A DNA stretch of 48,421 nt from contig CANBES010000013.1 of assembly GCA_947367845.1 (NCBI GenBank), positions 1-48,421 on the forward strand, written 5' to 3'. The stretch comes from an uncultured Clostridium sp. Lineage in GTDB: Bacteria > Bacillota > Clostridia > TANB77 > CAG-508. Of this stretch, positions 17,639-24,693 are shown one piece after another. Each line of letters starts with the position of its first letter. Within the stretch, counting starts at the first letter, position 1. The translations under genes and the position numbers were made by a program. Under the pieces are notes generated by a model. That model saw only the letters and a program-made list of their open reading frames with translations, was not told the DNA's origin and searched no databases.

Positions 17639-18262
17639 ATGCTAGCATATATAAAAGGGACACTAGAAATGAAAATGACAGAATATGTAGTAATAGATGT
17701 AGGAGGTCTAGGCTACAAGATATTTATGTCAGAAGTAGGAATAGAAAAATTAGGCAACATAGGGGAAAACGTAAAAGTACATACATATTACAGAGTAAGA
17801 GAAGATGACATCAGCATATATGGATTTAATACACTAGAAGAACTAAAAATGTTTGAACTATTACTTGGAGTAAGCGGAGTTGGAGCAAAAACAGCATTAG
17901 CAATGCTTGCAGTATGTGAACCATCAGAATTTGCACTAGCAGTAATTGCAGAAGATGTAAAAACATTAACTGGAATTCCAGGAATAGGTCCAAAATCAGC
18001 AAAAAGAATAATTCTAGAATTAAAAGACAAAATGAAGAAAGAACAACAAGTAGAAGCAATAAAAAATCAAATAGAAAATAAAGAGCCAACAAAATTACAA
18101 AAAGCCATAGAAAACAGCGACAAGATAGAAGAAGCAACAGCAGCACTACAAGTACTAGGATATAACAAGAAGGAAATAGACAAAGCATTTGAAAAGGCAG
18201 AAATTCAAGATAAAACAACAGAAGAATTAATCAAAATAGGATTAAAATTATTAGGAAGATAA
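17639..18262 (+). CDS. ruvA: Holliday junction branch migration protein RuvA
   Basis: This 207-residue RuvA binds four-way DNA junctions and normally loads the RuvB motor. The OB domain starts MLAYIKGTLEMKMTEYVVID. Two helix-hairpin-helix motifs are clear: LLLGVSGVGAKTALAML and LTGIPGIGPKSAKRIILELK. After an acidic linker, domain III (EEATAALQVLGYNKKEIDKA) would contact RuvB. AAAGGAG lies 8 bp upstream. RuvB usually follows RuvA; here a rarA gene follows after 19 bp and no ruvB is in the window. Confidence 0.95.
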   Translation: MLAYIKGTLEMKMTEYVVIDVGGLGYKIFMSEVGIEKLGNIGENVKVHTYYRVREDDISIYGFNTLEELKMFELLLGVSGVGAKTALAMLAVCEPSEFALAVIAEDVKTLTGIPGIGPKSAKRIILELKDKMKKEQQVEAIKNQIENKEPTKLQKAIENSDKIEEATAALQVLGYNKKEIDKAFEKAEIQDKTTEELIKIGLKLLGR

Positions 18263-18281
18263 ACAAAAAAGAGGGATAAAT

Positions 18282-19512
18282 ATGAACTCAAATGAGCCAT
18301 TAGCCTTTCGTGTAAGACCAAAAACACTAGAAGAATATGTTGGGCAAGAACACGTATTAGGCAAAGACAAAATATTGTATAGAACAATAAAAGCAGACAG
18401 ACTATCTAGTATAATACTATTTGGACCACCCGGCTGTGGAAAAACATCACTAGCAAGGGTTATTAGTGAAGCAACAAAATATAAATTTTACAAAATAAAC
18501 GCAGTAACATCAGGAGTTGCAGATATCAAAAGAGTGGTAGAAGAAACAAAAAACTTTATGCTAAATCCTGCTGGAAAAAGTATATTATTCATAGACGAAA
18601 TTCACAGATCTAATAAATTACAGCAAGATGCATTACTACCATTTGTAGAAAACGGAACAGTCATATTAATAGGAGCGACAACAGAAAACCCATACTTTGA
18701 AGTAAACAAAGCTTTAATATCAAGGTCAATGGTAATAAAACTAGAACCATTAACAGAAGAAAATATTTATCAAATTCTAAAAAATGCACTAGAAAGAAAA
18801 GATGGATTACGGAGAATATAACATAAAAATAGAAGAAACAACATTAAGAAAATTAGCAGGGATATCAAATGGAGACGTAAGAACAGCACTAAATGGATTA
18901 GAAGTAGCAACACTAACAACCGCAATGAGTGAAGATGGATACATACATATAACAGATGAAGTAATAAAAAACAGTATACAAACAAGAAAAGCAATATTTG
19001 ACAAAAACGGAGAAGTCCACTATGACAACATAAGTGCATTCATAAAATCAATGCGTGGTTCAGACCCAGACGCAACAGTTTTCTACCTAGCAAGAGCATT
19101 AAATGGTGGAGAAGATCCACTGTTCTTAGCAAGAAGAATTGCTATATGTGCAGCAGAAGACGTAGGAATGGCAAACCCAAACGCATTAGTAGTAGCAAAT
19201 AGTGCAATGCAAGCAATACATATGATAGGAATGCCAGAAGCAAGAATAATACTATCAGAAGCAGCAATATATGTAGCAACATCAAAAAAATCAAATGCAT
19301 CATACTTAGCAATAGACGCAGCACTAGAAGACGTAAAAAACAAAGACACAGGAGAAATTCCAATGCACATTAGAAACGCACCAGTAGAAAAAATGAGAGA
19401 ATTAGGATACAACGAAGGGTACCTATATCCACACGACTTCCCAGGTCACTATGTAGAGCAACAATATTTACCAGACAAAATGCTAGGAACAAAATACTAC
19501 AAATTTGACTGA
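18282..19512 (+). CDS. rarA: RarA/MgsA-type AAA ATPase, with one +1 frameshift at CGGA
   Basis: With a +1 shift at CGGA 18810 this is a 409-residue replication-associated recombination ATPase acting at stalled forks. Residues 1-176 give the N-terminal AAA part: LAFRVRPKTLEEYVGQEHVL, Walker A FGPPGCGKTS, Walker B ILFIDEIHRSNKLQQDALLP, and the sensor IGATTENPYFEVN. After the shift (ERKDGL to GEYNIKIEETTL) come GDVRTALNGLEVA, DPDATVFYLARALNGGEDP, RRIAICAAEDVGMANP and the conserved end LPDKMLGTKYYKFD. Without the shift translation stops four codons after the site. The stop codon overlaps a GGGGACGGAGC repeat. Position right after ruvA supports a repair role. Confidence 0.92.
18810..18813 (+). other. 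CGGA +1 frameshift site 3 (rarA)
   Basis: In frame: GAT GGA TTA CGG AGA ATA TAA. Dropping the C gives GAT GGA TTA GGA GAA TAT AAC and continues through the rest of RarA. Confidence 0.9.
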
Positions 19513-19545
19513 TGTTTTTGGGGACGGAGCAAAAAAACATCGATT
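19511..19545 (+). repeat. GGGGACGGAGC repeat copy after rarA
   Basis: This near-identical copy of the element at 14535 begins inside the rarA TGA stop codon (19510-19512). Its ends GATGTTTTT / AAAAACATC pair to form a terminator-like hairpin. Confidence 0.8.
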
Positions 19546-19580
19546 AGAAAAATAAAATTGGATAAAAAATAAGAAAATGG

Positions 19581-19611
19581 AAAACCTACTAAAAGAAAGT
19601 AGGTTTTTTTA
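19581..19611 (+). terminator. Terminator-like hairpin abutting the start of the 19612 gene
   Basis: AAAACCTACT (19581-19590) pairs with AGTAGGTTTT (19598-19607), followed by T residues to 19610; the next gene's ATG is at 19612. The only ribosome-binding-like bases (TAGG) are in the right arm. This is the same architecture as at cwlD and ndvB. Confidence 0.7.
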
Positions 19612-19959
19612 ATGATAAAAAAAGCAACAATAGGAGTTTTAGCTGGAATTATATGTGGACTATTCTCAACAGGTGGTGGAATGATACTGGTTCCAGCTAT
19701 GGTATATCTATTAAAAGAAGATGATAGCAAAGCAAGAGGAACATCAATATTTTGTATATTACCAATGGTAATAACTAGCAGTTTTTTCTATTACAAGGGA
19801 AACTACATAGACTGGAAGATATCAATACTATGCGCAATAGGAGGAGCAATTGGCGGATATGTAGGAGCAACACTACTAAAAAAACTGCCCAAAAAAATAC
19901 TAAAGATTGCATTTACAGTATTTCTATTTTATGTATCATTTAAAATGATAACAAAATAA
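19612..19959 (+). CDS. Half-size TauE/SafE (TSUP) family permease, subunit A
   Basis: This 115-residue membrane protein has about four helices. The N-terminal signature GVLAGIICGLFSTGGGMILVPAM is that of the TauE/SafE (TSUP) anion-exporter family (PF01925), whose members usually have about 250 residues from two such halves. A second half follows at 20043, so the two products probably pair to make one transporter. The substrate (sulfite, organosulfonate or other anion) is unknown. The gene starts immediately after a terminator-like hairpin that overlaps its ribosome binding site. Confidence 0.8.
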   Translation: MIKKATIGVLAGIICGLFSTGGGMILVPAMVYLLKEDDSKARGTSIFCILPMVITSSFFYYKGNYIDWKISILCAIGGAIGGYVGATLLKKLPKKILKIAFTVFLFYVSFKMITK

Positions 19960-19982
19960 AGAGAGCTATTAAAAATAGATGA

Positions 19983-20030
19983 GTCCCCAAATGGACAAAA
20001 TGTCCAAAAGGAAACGTCCCCAAATGTCCC
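19983..20030 (+). repeat. GTCCCCAAATG repeat, copy 1
   Basis: This 48-base element (core AAATGGACAAAATGTCCAAAA, an inverted repeat in itself) has a near-identical copy in opposite orientation at 47097-47143 after sigG. It lies between the two TauE/SafE half-genes and ends next to the AAGGAGG of the second. Confidence 0.8.
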
Positions 20031-20042
20031 AAGGAGGAAGGT

Positions 20043-20417
20043 ATGGAAGTTTTAATTGGAATTGTATCAGGAATTGTAAGTGGCACAGGAATGGGTGGAG
20101 GAACAATACTTATATTTTGCTTAACATTTTTTATGGGAATAGAACAACATATGGCACAAGCAACTAATTTGATTTTTTTTATTCCAACTTCGCTGGTCGC
20201 AATTATTGTTAATATTAAGAATAAAAATATTAATTTAAAATTAGCAATTATTATATCAATTTTTGGAATACTAGGAGCAATTATTGGTGCAGAGATTTCA
20301 GTTCATATTAATGTTGATATTTTAAGGAAGTGTTTTGGTGTATTTCTAGCGATAGTAGCGTTAAATGAAATATATTCCATTACAAAAGAGTATAAAAATA
20401 GTAAAAATTATAAATAA
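20043..20417 (+). CDS. Half-size TauE/SafE (TSUP) family permease, subunit B
   Basis: This 124-residue membrane protein has four predicted helices. The N-terminal motif GIVSGIVSGTGMGGGTILIF repeats the TSUP signature seen in the preceding gene, and QATNLIFFIPTSLVAI matches the second conserved patch. An excellent AAGGAGG site lies 6 bp before the ATG. The pair (19612 and 20043) reads as a TSUP transporter encoded in two parts, with a dispersed repeat in the 83-bp gap. Confidence 0.8.
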   Translation: MEVLIGIVSGIVSGTGMGGGTILIFCLTFFMGIEQHMAQATNLIFFIPTSLVAIIVNIKNKNINLKLAIIISIFGILGAIIGAEISVHINVDILRKCFGVFLAIVALNEIYSITKEYKNSKNYK

Positions 20418-20442
20418 TAAATAAAAAAGAGAGGTGAGTTTT

Positions 20443-20583
20443 ATGAAGTTTGTTAAAGGTGTTGTAATAGGTGGATTAATAACAACAGGTGTTGTTATGT
20501 TATGTGCAGAAAGTGGTATGGTAAATAAAAGAGCTTTAACTAAAAAAGGAAGACAAATGGCGAGAAGAATGGGAATTATGTAG
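20443..20583 (+). CDS. Small membrane protein, 46 residues
   Basis: This short gene has a strong GAGAGGTGAG ribosome binding site 5 bp before ATG and a strong terminator after its TAG, which supports real expression. The product starts MKFVKGVVIGGLITTGVVML, one hydrophobic helix, then a basic tail ending KKGRQMARRMGIM. It resembles the small YtxH-like one-helix proteins of Clostridia, but I cannot name a family. The function is unknown. Confidence 0.7.
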   Translation: MKFVKGVVIGGLITTGVVMLCAESGMVNKRALTKKGRQMARRMGIM

Positions 20584-20590
20584 GCATATA

Positions 20591-20640
20591 AAAAAGCAGG
20601 TATTGAGCTTAAAAATTTAAACTCAATGCCTGCTTTTTCT
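20591..20640 (+). terminator. Intrinsic terminator after the 46-residue gene
   Basis: A 17-bp stem (20591-20607 with 20622-20638, one G-T pair), T-rich on its 3' side. It can also serve the convergent gene ending at 20691. Confidence 0.88.
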
Positions 20641-20690
20641 TATATAATACTACTAAATTTAAATCTTAAGGAAGGTAAGATTTCTTATAA

Positions 20691-21182
20691 CTAAATTTCA
20701 GCTTCTACAAAGTCAGCAGCATCTAATGGTCTCATATCTTTGTCACATTTGTCATGGCATTTATCATGGCAGTCATTGTTACAATCTAAGAAACAATCAC
20801 ATTTATCATGTTTGTCACCTTTTAAGCATTTGCCTTCATGATGACATTTTGCGCATATTTTAACTTTTTTAGTATCATTTACCCAAATTTGAAGAGCATA
20901 TTCTCTACCTGGACATAGTGGTCCAAATACGAATTCTCCCTCTTTATCTGTGAAAGTATGACCGATTGGTCTTCTTTCTTCTTTTCCATGTTCACAAACT
21001 ATTTCTACTAATTTAACAACAGCGTTGTCAACTGGCTCCTTGAAGCAGTTTTTAACAACTCCATAAATTACGTCACGGTTGTCTTCTGGTAAAGTGATGT
21101 CTAAGTCAAATTGTTTTCCTCCTGATATTACTCCATCTATATCAAGAATTGGGCAATAACCTTTTTTATTATCCATTTCCAT
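20691..21182 (-). CDS. Carboxypeptidase-regulatory-like domain protein with His/Cys-rich tail
   Basis: This 163-residue protein starts at ATG 21182, 10 bp after AAGGA. Residues about 35-110 form a beta-sandwich of the carboxypeptidase regulatory-like type (VIYGVVKNCFKEPVDNAVVK, then TDKEGEFVFGPLCPGREYAL). The C-terminal third is rich in His, Cys and Asp, with repeats of the type CHDKCHDKCDKD, suggesting metal binding. No signal peptide is seen. Similar proteins are frequent in spore-forming Clostridia, so a spore or coat role is possible but unproven. Confidence 0.7.
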   Translation of the reverse strand: MEMDNKKGYCPILDIDGVISGGKQFDLDITLPEDNRDVIYGVVKNCFKEPVDNAVVKLVEIVCEHGKEERRPIGHTFTDKEGEFVFGPLCPGREYALQIWVNDTKKVKICAKCHHEGKCLKGDKHDKCDCFLDCNNDCHDKCHDKCDKDMRPLDAADFVEAEI

Positions 21183-21317
21183 AATTATTCATTCCTTTCT
21201 TTTTCGTAACTTTTACGTTACTTTATATATCATATGAAAGAAAATGTAGAAAGTTGAAAAAATTGTCTAGTATTTCTAAAAAATATTTTGTATAATAGAA
21301 AAGAAGGGGAAATAAAA

Positions 21318-21689
21318 TTGAAGAAAAGAAAAATCTTTATAATATTAATTGAAATTATAATTTTTATCATTTTATATAGTTTTGTTAATTCTACATATAT
21401 AAAGTTAGTACCACAATGTTGGATATACAGTCAAACAGGAATACTCTGTCCAGCCTGTGGTGGAACTAGATGTTTGATATATTTATTAAAAGGAAATTGG
21501 ATACAAGCATTTTTCTCACATATGGTATTTTTTGTAGGGATAATGTACTTATTAATATTTAACCTTGTATATATAGTTAACTTAAATAAAGAGAAGAAAA
21601 TAGGTACATGGATATATCCGAAGTATTGGTATGTCACAATTTTTGCAGTTATACTTATAATTTATACAATTATTCGAAATTTGTTGTAA
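21318..21689 (+). CDS. DUF2752 family membrane protein
   Basis: This 123-residue protein starts at TTG 21318, 7 bp after AAGGGGA. Three or four membrane helices surround the DUF2752 signature CPACGGTRCLIYLLKGNW at residues about 41-58. The cysteine pair suggests metal binding or disulphide chemistry, but the function is unknown. The next gene encodes another small membrane protein, and its promoter overlaps the stop codon here. Confidence 0.82.
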   Translation: MKKRKIFIILIEIIIFIILYSFVNSTYIKLVPQCWIYSQTGILCPACGGTRCLIYLLKGNWIQAFFSHMVFFVGIMYLLIFNLVYIVNLNKEKKIGTWIYPKYWYVTIFAVILIIYTIIRNLL

Positions 21690-21712
21690 AAAAATAGAAA
21701 AAATAGTATAAT
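21684..21712 (+). promoter_or_regulatory. Promoter for the DUF4190-like gene
   Basis: TTGTAA (21684-21689, overlapping the preceding stop codon), a 17-bp spacer and TATAAT (21707-21712). Confidence 0.6.
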
Positions 21713-21740
21713 CAAAATATAGGGGAAAGGAGAGATGGAT

Positions 21741-22139
21741 ATGGACGAAGAGAAAAAAGAATTAATAGAAGTAGAAAAAGTCAATAATACAGAAGAAAAA
21801 ACACAACAAACAAAAAAAGTAGAAGAACCTAAAAAGGACAGAAAGGGATTTTCTATTGCATCTATGGTATTAGGAATTATTGCATTAGTATTATTCTGCG
21901 TGTTTTACATATCTATACCATGTGCTATTTTAGCAATTATATTTGGTATATTAGGTCTTAAATCAACAGGAAAGGGAATGGCGGTAGCAGGGCTAGTAAC
22001 AGGTTCTATTGGATTATTTATCTCTATTGCTATTATAGTAATTTTATTTATAGCAGGAGTAGCAGCAGGAATTTCAGACGCTTCGAATGGTAACTATAAT
22101 TCTACTAGAAATTACCGTAACTATGAGTTGTATGACTAA
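21741..22139 (+). CDS. DUF4190-like small membrane protein
   Basis: This 132-residue protein has a charged N-terminus followed by two membrane helices (residues about 36-65 and 75-105) with the DUF4190 pattern FSIASMVLGIIALVLFC, PCAILAIIFGILGLKSTGKG and AVAGLVTGSIG. Two in-frame ATGs exist; I chose 21741 because GGAGAG directly abuts the first ATG at 21735, leaving no spacing. The tail is rich in Asn and Tyr. The function is unknown. Confidence 0.72.
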   Translation: MDEEKKELIEVEKVNNTEEKTQQTKKVEEPKKDRKGFSIASMVLGIIALVLFCVFYISIPCAILAIIFGILGLKSTGKGMAVAGLVTGSIGLFISIAIIVILFIAGVAAGISDASNGNYNSTRNYRNYELYD

Positions 22140-22155
22140 GATTAATTAAATAGAA

Positions 22156-22195
22156 AAAAGTTGTCAAAGGGTTATTTTATTGACAGCTTTTTTTA
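22156..22195 (+). terminator. Intrinsic terminator
   Basis: AAAAGTTGTCAA (22156-22167) pairs with TTGACAGCTTTT (22180-22191, one G-T pair), followed by more T. Confidence 0.88.
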
Positions 22196-22275
22196 TTTGC
22201 CCATAAATCAAGGTTATTTTATAGTTAAGAAAAGCATACAATGAAAAGAAGATGAACTTAAGGAGGAAATTTTTT

Positions 22276-23076
22276 ATGTTTTTCGTATTCAACAAACAAA
22301 AAATATACACATACATAGTCTCAGTACTAACAGTAGTAATCCTATTTGGAGTAGCAAGCACAATAAAACTAAACGACAGCAACGCAATAGAAACATCAGC
22401 AACAAACAACCAAAAGCTACTACCAATATACAATGTACAAACGAATGAGAAAAAAGTAGCATTCACAATGAACTGTGCATGGAATGCAGACGACATAGAC
22501 CAAATACTAGAAGTACTAAAAAACAACAACACAAAAATAACATTCTTTATGGTAGGAGACTGGATAGACAAATTTCCAGACGCAGCGAAGAAAATGCACG
22601 AAGCAGGACACGAAATAGCAAGCCATAGCAACACACACCCACATGTAAACAATTTAAGCTATGAACAGAACGTAAAAGAAATAAGAGAAGCAAATGAAAA
22701 AATAAAAGCTATAACAGGAAGCGAAAACAAAATATATCGTGCTCCATATGGAGAATACAACAATACAGTTGTAAAAGCAGTACAAGATGAGAAAAATTAC
22801 TGCATACAATGGAACTTAGATACACTAGACTACACAGGACTAAGTGGAGACCAAATGTGGGATAGATTAAAGAACAAGATAAAAGAAGGAGACATCATAC
22901 TTAGTCACAATGGAACAAAGCATACTGCTGAAAGTTTAGATATGTTGATAAAAAATATAAAGGCAAAAGGATTGGAAGTAGTAACAATTTCAGATTTAAT
23001 ATATAAAGAAAACTACACAATAAATGCAAATGGAACACAAATATCAAACTCTACTCAGCAACAAAATGAGAATTAA
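22276..23076 (+). CDS. Polysaccharide deacetylase (NodB-like), divergent active site
   Basis: This 266-residue protein starts at ATG 22276, after AAGGAGG with 9-bp spacing. A signal-anchor helix lies at residues about 9-30. The NodB domain (residues 62-250) resembles sporulation deacetylases of the PdaB/YlxY type. Motif 2 (ASHSNTHPH) supplies the metal-binding His pair, motif 3 is RAPYGEYNN, and later motifs are LDTLDYTG and ILSHNGTKHT. Motif 1, normally TFDDG or TFDxGW, is TMNCAWNADD: the first Asp is Asn. Activity on peptidoglycan or another N-acetylated glycan is plausible but the altered motif makes catalysis uncertain. Confidence 0.82.
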   Translation: MFFVFNKQKIYTYIVSVLTVVILFGVASTIKLNDSNAIETSATNNQKLLPIYNVQTNEKKVAFTMNCAWNADDIDQILEVLKNNNTKITFFMVGDWIDKFPDAAKKMHEAGHEIASHSNTHPHVNNLSYEQNVKEIREANEKIKAITGSENKIYRAPYGEYNNTVVKAVQDEKNYCIQWNLDTLDYTGLSGDQMWDRLKNKIKEGDIILSHNGTKHTAESLDMLIKNIKAKGLEVVTISDLIYKENYTINANGTQISNSTQQQNEN

Positions 23077-23136
23077 ATGTATAAAAATGGTAAAAGAGTA
23101 AATAATACAAATATAAAACATTTAAGGGGATAGTAA

Positions 23137-23637
23137 ATGATTTTTATTGGAATAATGTCAGAATGTAAAAGTTATGAAAATATAAAAGAAAAACTGAAAA
23201 ATGAAGATATTAATCTAATTCACATTAACAAAAAAAGTATCAAAAATATCAAAAATATAAAATTTGAAACATTAATAATAGACATCAATTTAGAAGAATT
23301 TGAACAAGAAGAAATAATAGAACAAATATGTACAAACGCAAAATATTTATTTATCAATACAGACCTAAACATCGACAATGATTTAAAAATAAAACCTAAA
23401 AAAGGAATTATAACATATGGACTAAACCAAAAAGCAACAGTAACAGTATCAAGTATAAAAGATAGAGATATCTTAATATATGTACAAAGAAACATCAAAA
23501 ATAATAAAGAGAAAACAATCGAAGTTGGGGAAAAGCTAGTGAAAATTAAGGAAAAATCAAAGTTAAAAAATTATGAAATACTAATTTTATATATCATATT
23601 TTTAATATATAACTATCCCATAATTGATGAAATATAG
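23137..23637 (+). CDS. Unknown protein with weak Mur-ligase-like motif
   Basis: This 166-residue protein has a good AAGGGGAT ribosome binding site. It is lysine- and isoleucine-rich with alternating strands and helices. The segment KGIITYGLNQKATVTVSSIK (residues about 88-107) resembles the TYGFNPEADYRA-type motif of Mur-ligase C-terminal domains, but no ATP-binding loop is present, so it is not a ligase. The C-terminus is hydrophobic (ILILYIIFLIYNYPII). No family name can be given. It lies downstream of the deacetylase with a 60-bp gap. Confidence 0.55.
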   Translation: MIFIGIMSECKSYENIKEKLKNEDINLIHINKKSIKNIKNIKFETLIIDINLEEFEQEEIIEQICTNAKYLFINTDLNIDNDLKIKPKKGIITYGLNQKATVTVSSIKDRDILIYVQRNIKNNKEKTIEVGEKLVKIKEKSKLKNYEILILYIIFLIYNYPIIDEI

Positions 23638-23676
23638 GAAAAATCTAACTTTTTTGAAGAAAATTAACTTTTTATG

Positions 23677-23705
23677 TAGACAAAACCAAAAAAATGTTGT
23701 ATAAT
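23677..23705 (+). promoter_or_regulatory. Promoter for the two-OB SSB-like gene
   Basis: TAGACA (23677-23682), a 17-bp spacer and TATAAT (23700-23705). Confidence 0.65.
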
Positions 23706-23798
23706 AAAAAACGTAGGTAAACGTGCGTAAAGAAAAAAATACAAAAAATAAACACATAAAGAAACATCCGATAAATAAAAAATAGGGAGGAAAAGAAA

Positions 23799-24503
23799 TT
23801 GGATACAAATTATTTAGAAAACAACTACTTAACATTAGTAGGGAAAGTAACAGGAGAAAAAAGATTTAGTCACGAAATTTATGGAGAAAGCTTTTACGTA
23901 TTTAACTTGGAAATACCAAGACTAAGCGGAAACAGCGACATAATACCAATCACAGTCTCAGAAAGACTATTACAAGAAGAAACACTACAAGAAGGTAAAA
24001 AACTATTAATAAAAGGACAATTCAGATCATACAACAGCTATGAAAACGAAAAAAACAGACTAATATTAACAGTATTTGCAAAAGACATAGTTGAACTAGA
24101 AGAAAATGAAGTTGAAGAAGAAGAAAACGAAATAGTAAAAAAAGAAACAATAACAAACGAAGTAGTATTAGTAGGATACATCTGTAAAAAACCAATATAC
24201 AGACAAACACCATTTGGGAGAGAAATATCAGACTTACTACTAGCAGTAAATAGAGCATATAACAAATCAGACTACATTCCATGTATAGCATGGGGAAGAA
24301 CAGCAAGATTTTGCCAAAACCTAGAAGTAGGTTCACAAGTAAAAGTAGTTGGAAGAGTACAATCAAGAACATACGAGAAAAAACACGAAGACGGAAGCGT
24401 TGAAACAAGAATAGCATACGAAGTATCAGTAGGAAGCTTAGAAGTAATAGACGAAAAAAGTGAAGAAAACGAAGTAGAAACAGAAAATCAAGAAGCTGTA
24501 TAA
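23799..24503 (+). CDS. SSB-like protein with two OB folds
   Basis: This 234-residue protein starts at TTG after AGGGAGG. Two OB folds are visible: residues about 10-105 (LTLVGKVTGEKRFSHEIYGE, VFNLEIPRLSG) and 120-220 (NEVVLVGYICKKPIYRQTP, YIPCIAWGRTARFCQNLEVG, KVVGRVQSRTYEKKHEDGS). The second is much closer to standard SSB; the first lacks the aromatic-rich DNA-binding pattern. An acidic linker joins them. The tail is acidic but lacks the DDLPF-type tip present in the ssb at 590. This two-domain form is known in Clostridia; the specific role is unknown. Confidence 0.82.
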   Translation: MDTNYLENNYLTLVGKVTGEKRFSHEIYGESFYVFNLEIPRLSGNSDIIPITVSERLLQEETLQEGKKLLIKGQFRSYNSYENEKNRLILTVFAKDIVELEENEVEEEENEIVKKETITNEVVLVGYICKKPIYRQTPFGREISDLLLAVNRAYNKSDYIPCIAWGRTARFCQNLEVGSQVKVVGRVQSRTYEKKHEDGSVETRIAYEVSVGSLEVIDEKSEENEVETENQEAV

Positions 24504-24504
24504 A

Positions 24505-24628
24505 CGATGTTTTTGGGGACGGAGCAAAAATACATCAATGTGCCAAAGGAAATTAAATTCTTTTGGTACTTTTTATTTTTATATTTAAGATAATAAACGA
24601 TGTTTTTTTGCTCCGTCCCCAAAAACAC
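24505..24628 (+). repeat. Composite GGGGACGGAGC inverted repeat
   Basis: Two opposed copies (24505-24540 and 24598-24628) flank a weak inner hairpin (GTGCCAAAGGAA / TTCTTTTGGTAC). The block starts right after the TAA of the SSB-like gene and probably terminates it. It has the same design as 14534-14664. Confidence 0.82.
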
Positions 24629-24653
24629 TATGGTAATTTTTATTATTTTTTGA

Positions 24654-24659
24654 TATAAT
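24654..24659 (+). promoter_or_regulatory. Candidate -10 box for the 24694 gene
   Basis: TATAAT (24654-24659, preceded by TTGA) lies 30 bp before the AAGGAG site. No good -35 box is seen at 17 bp. Confidence 0.4.
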
Positions 24660-24693
24660 CAAAACACAAAAATAAAAAATAAGGAGACAAGTT

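Noticed and set aside
18802..19512. A separate gene for the C-terminal half of RarA starting at 18802
   Set aside because: The ATG lies inside the first part with no ribosome binding site, and the two parts join without loss at CGGA.
19612..20417. The two TauE/SafE halves as another recoded gene
   Set aside because: Each half has its own start codon and proper stop, the 83-bp gap holds a repeat and a strong ribosome binding site, and no CGG occurs at the break.
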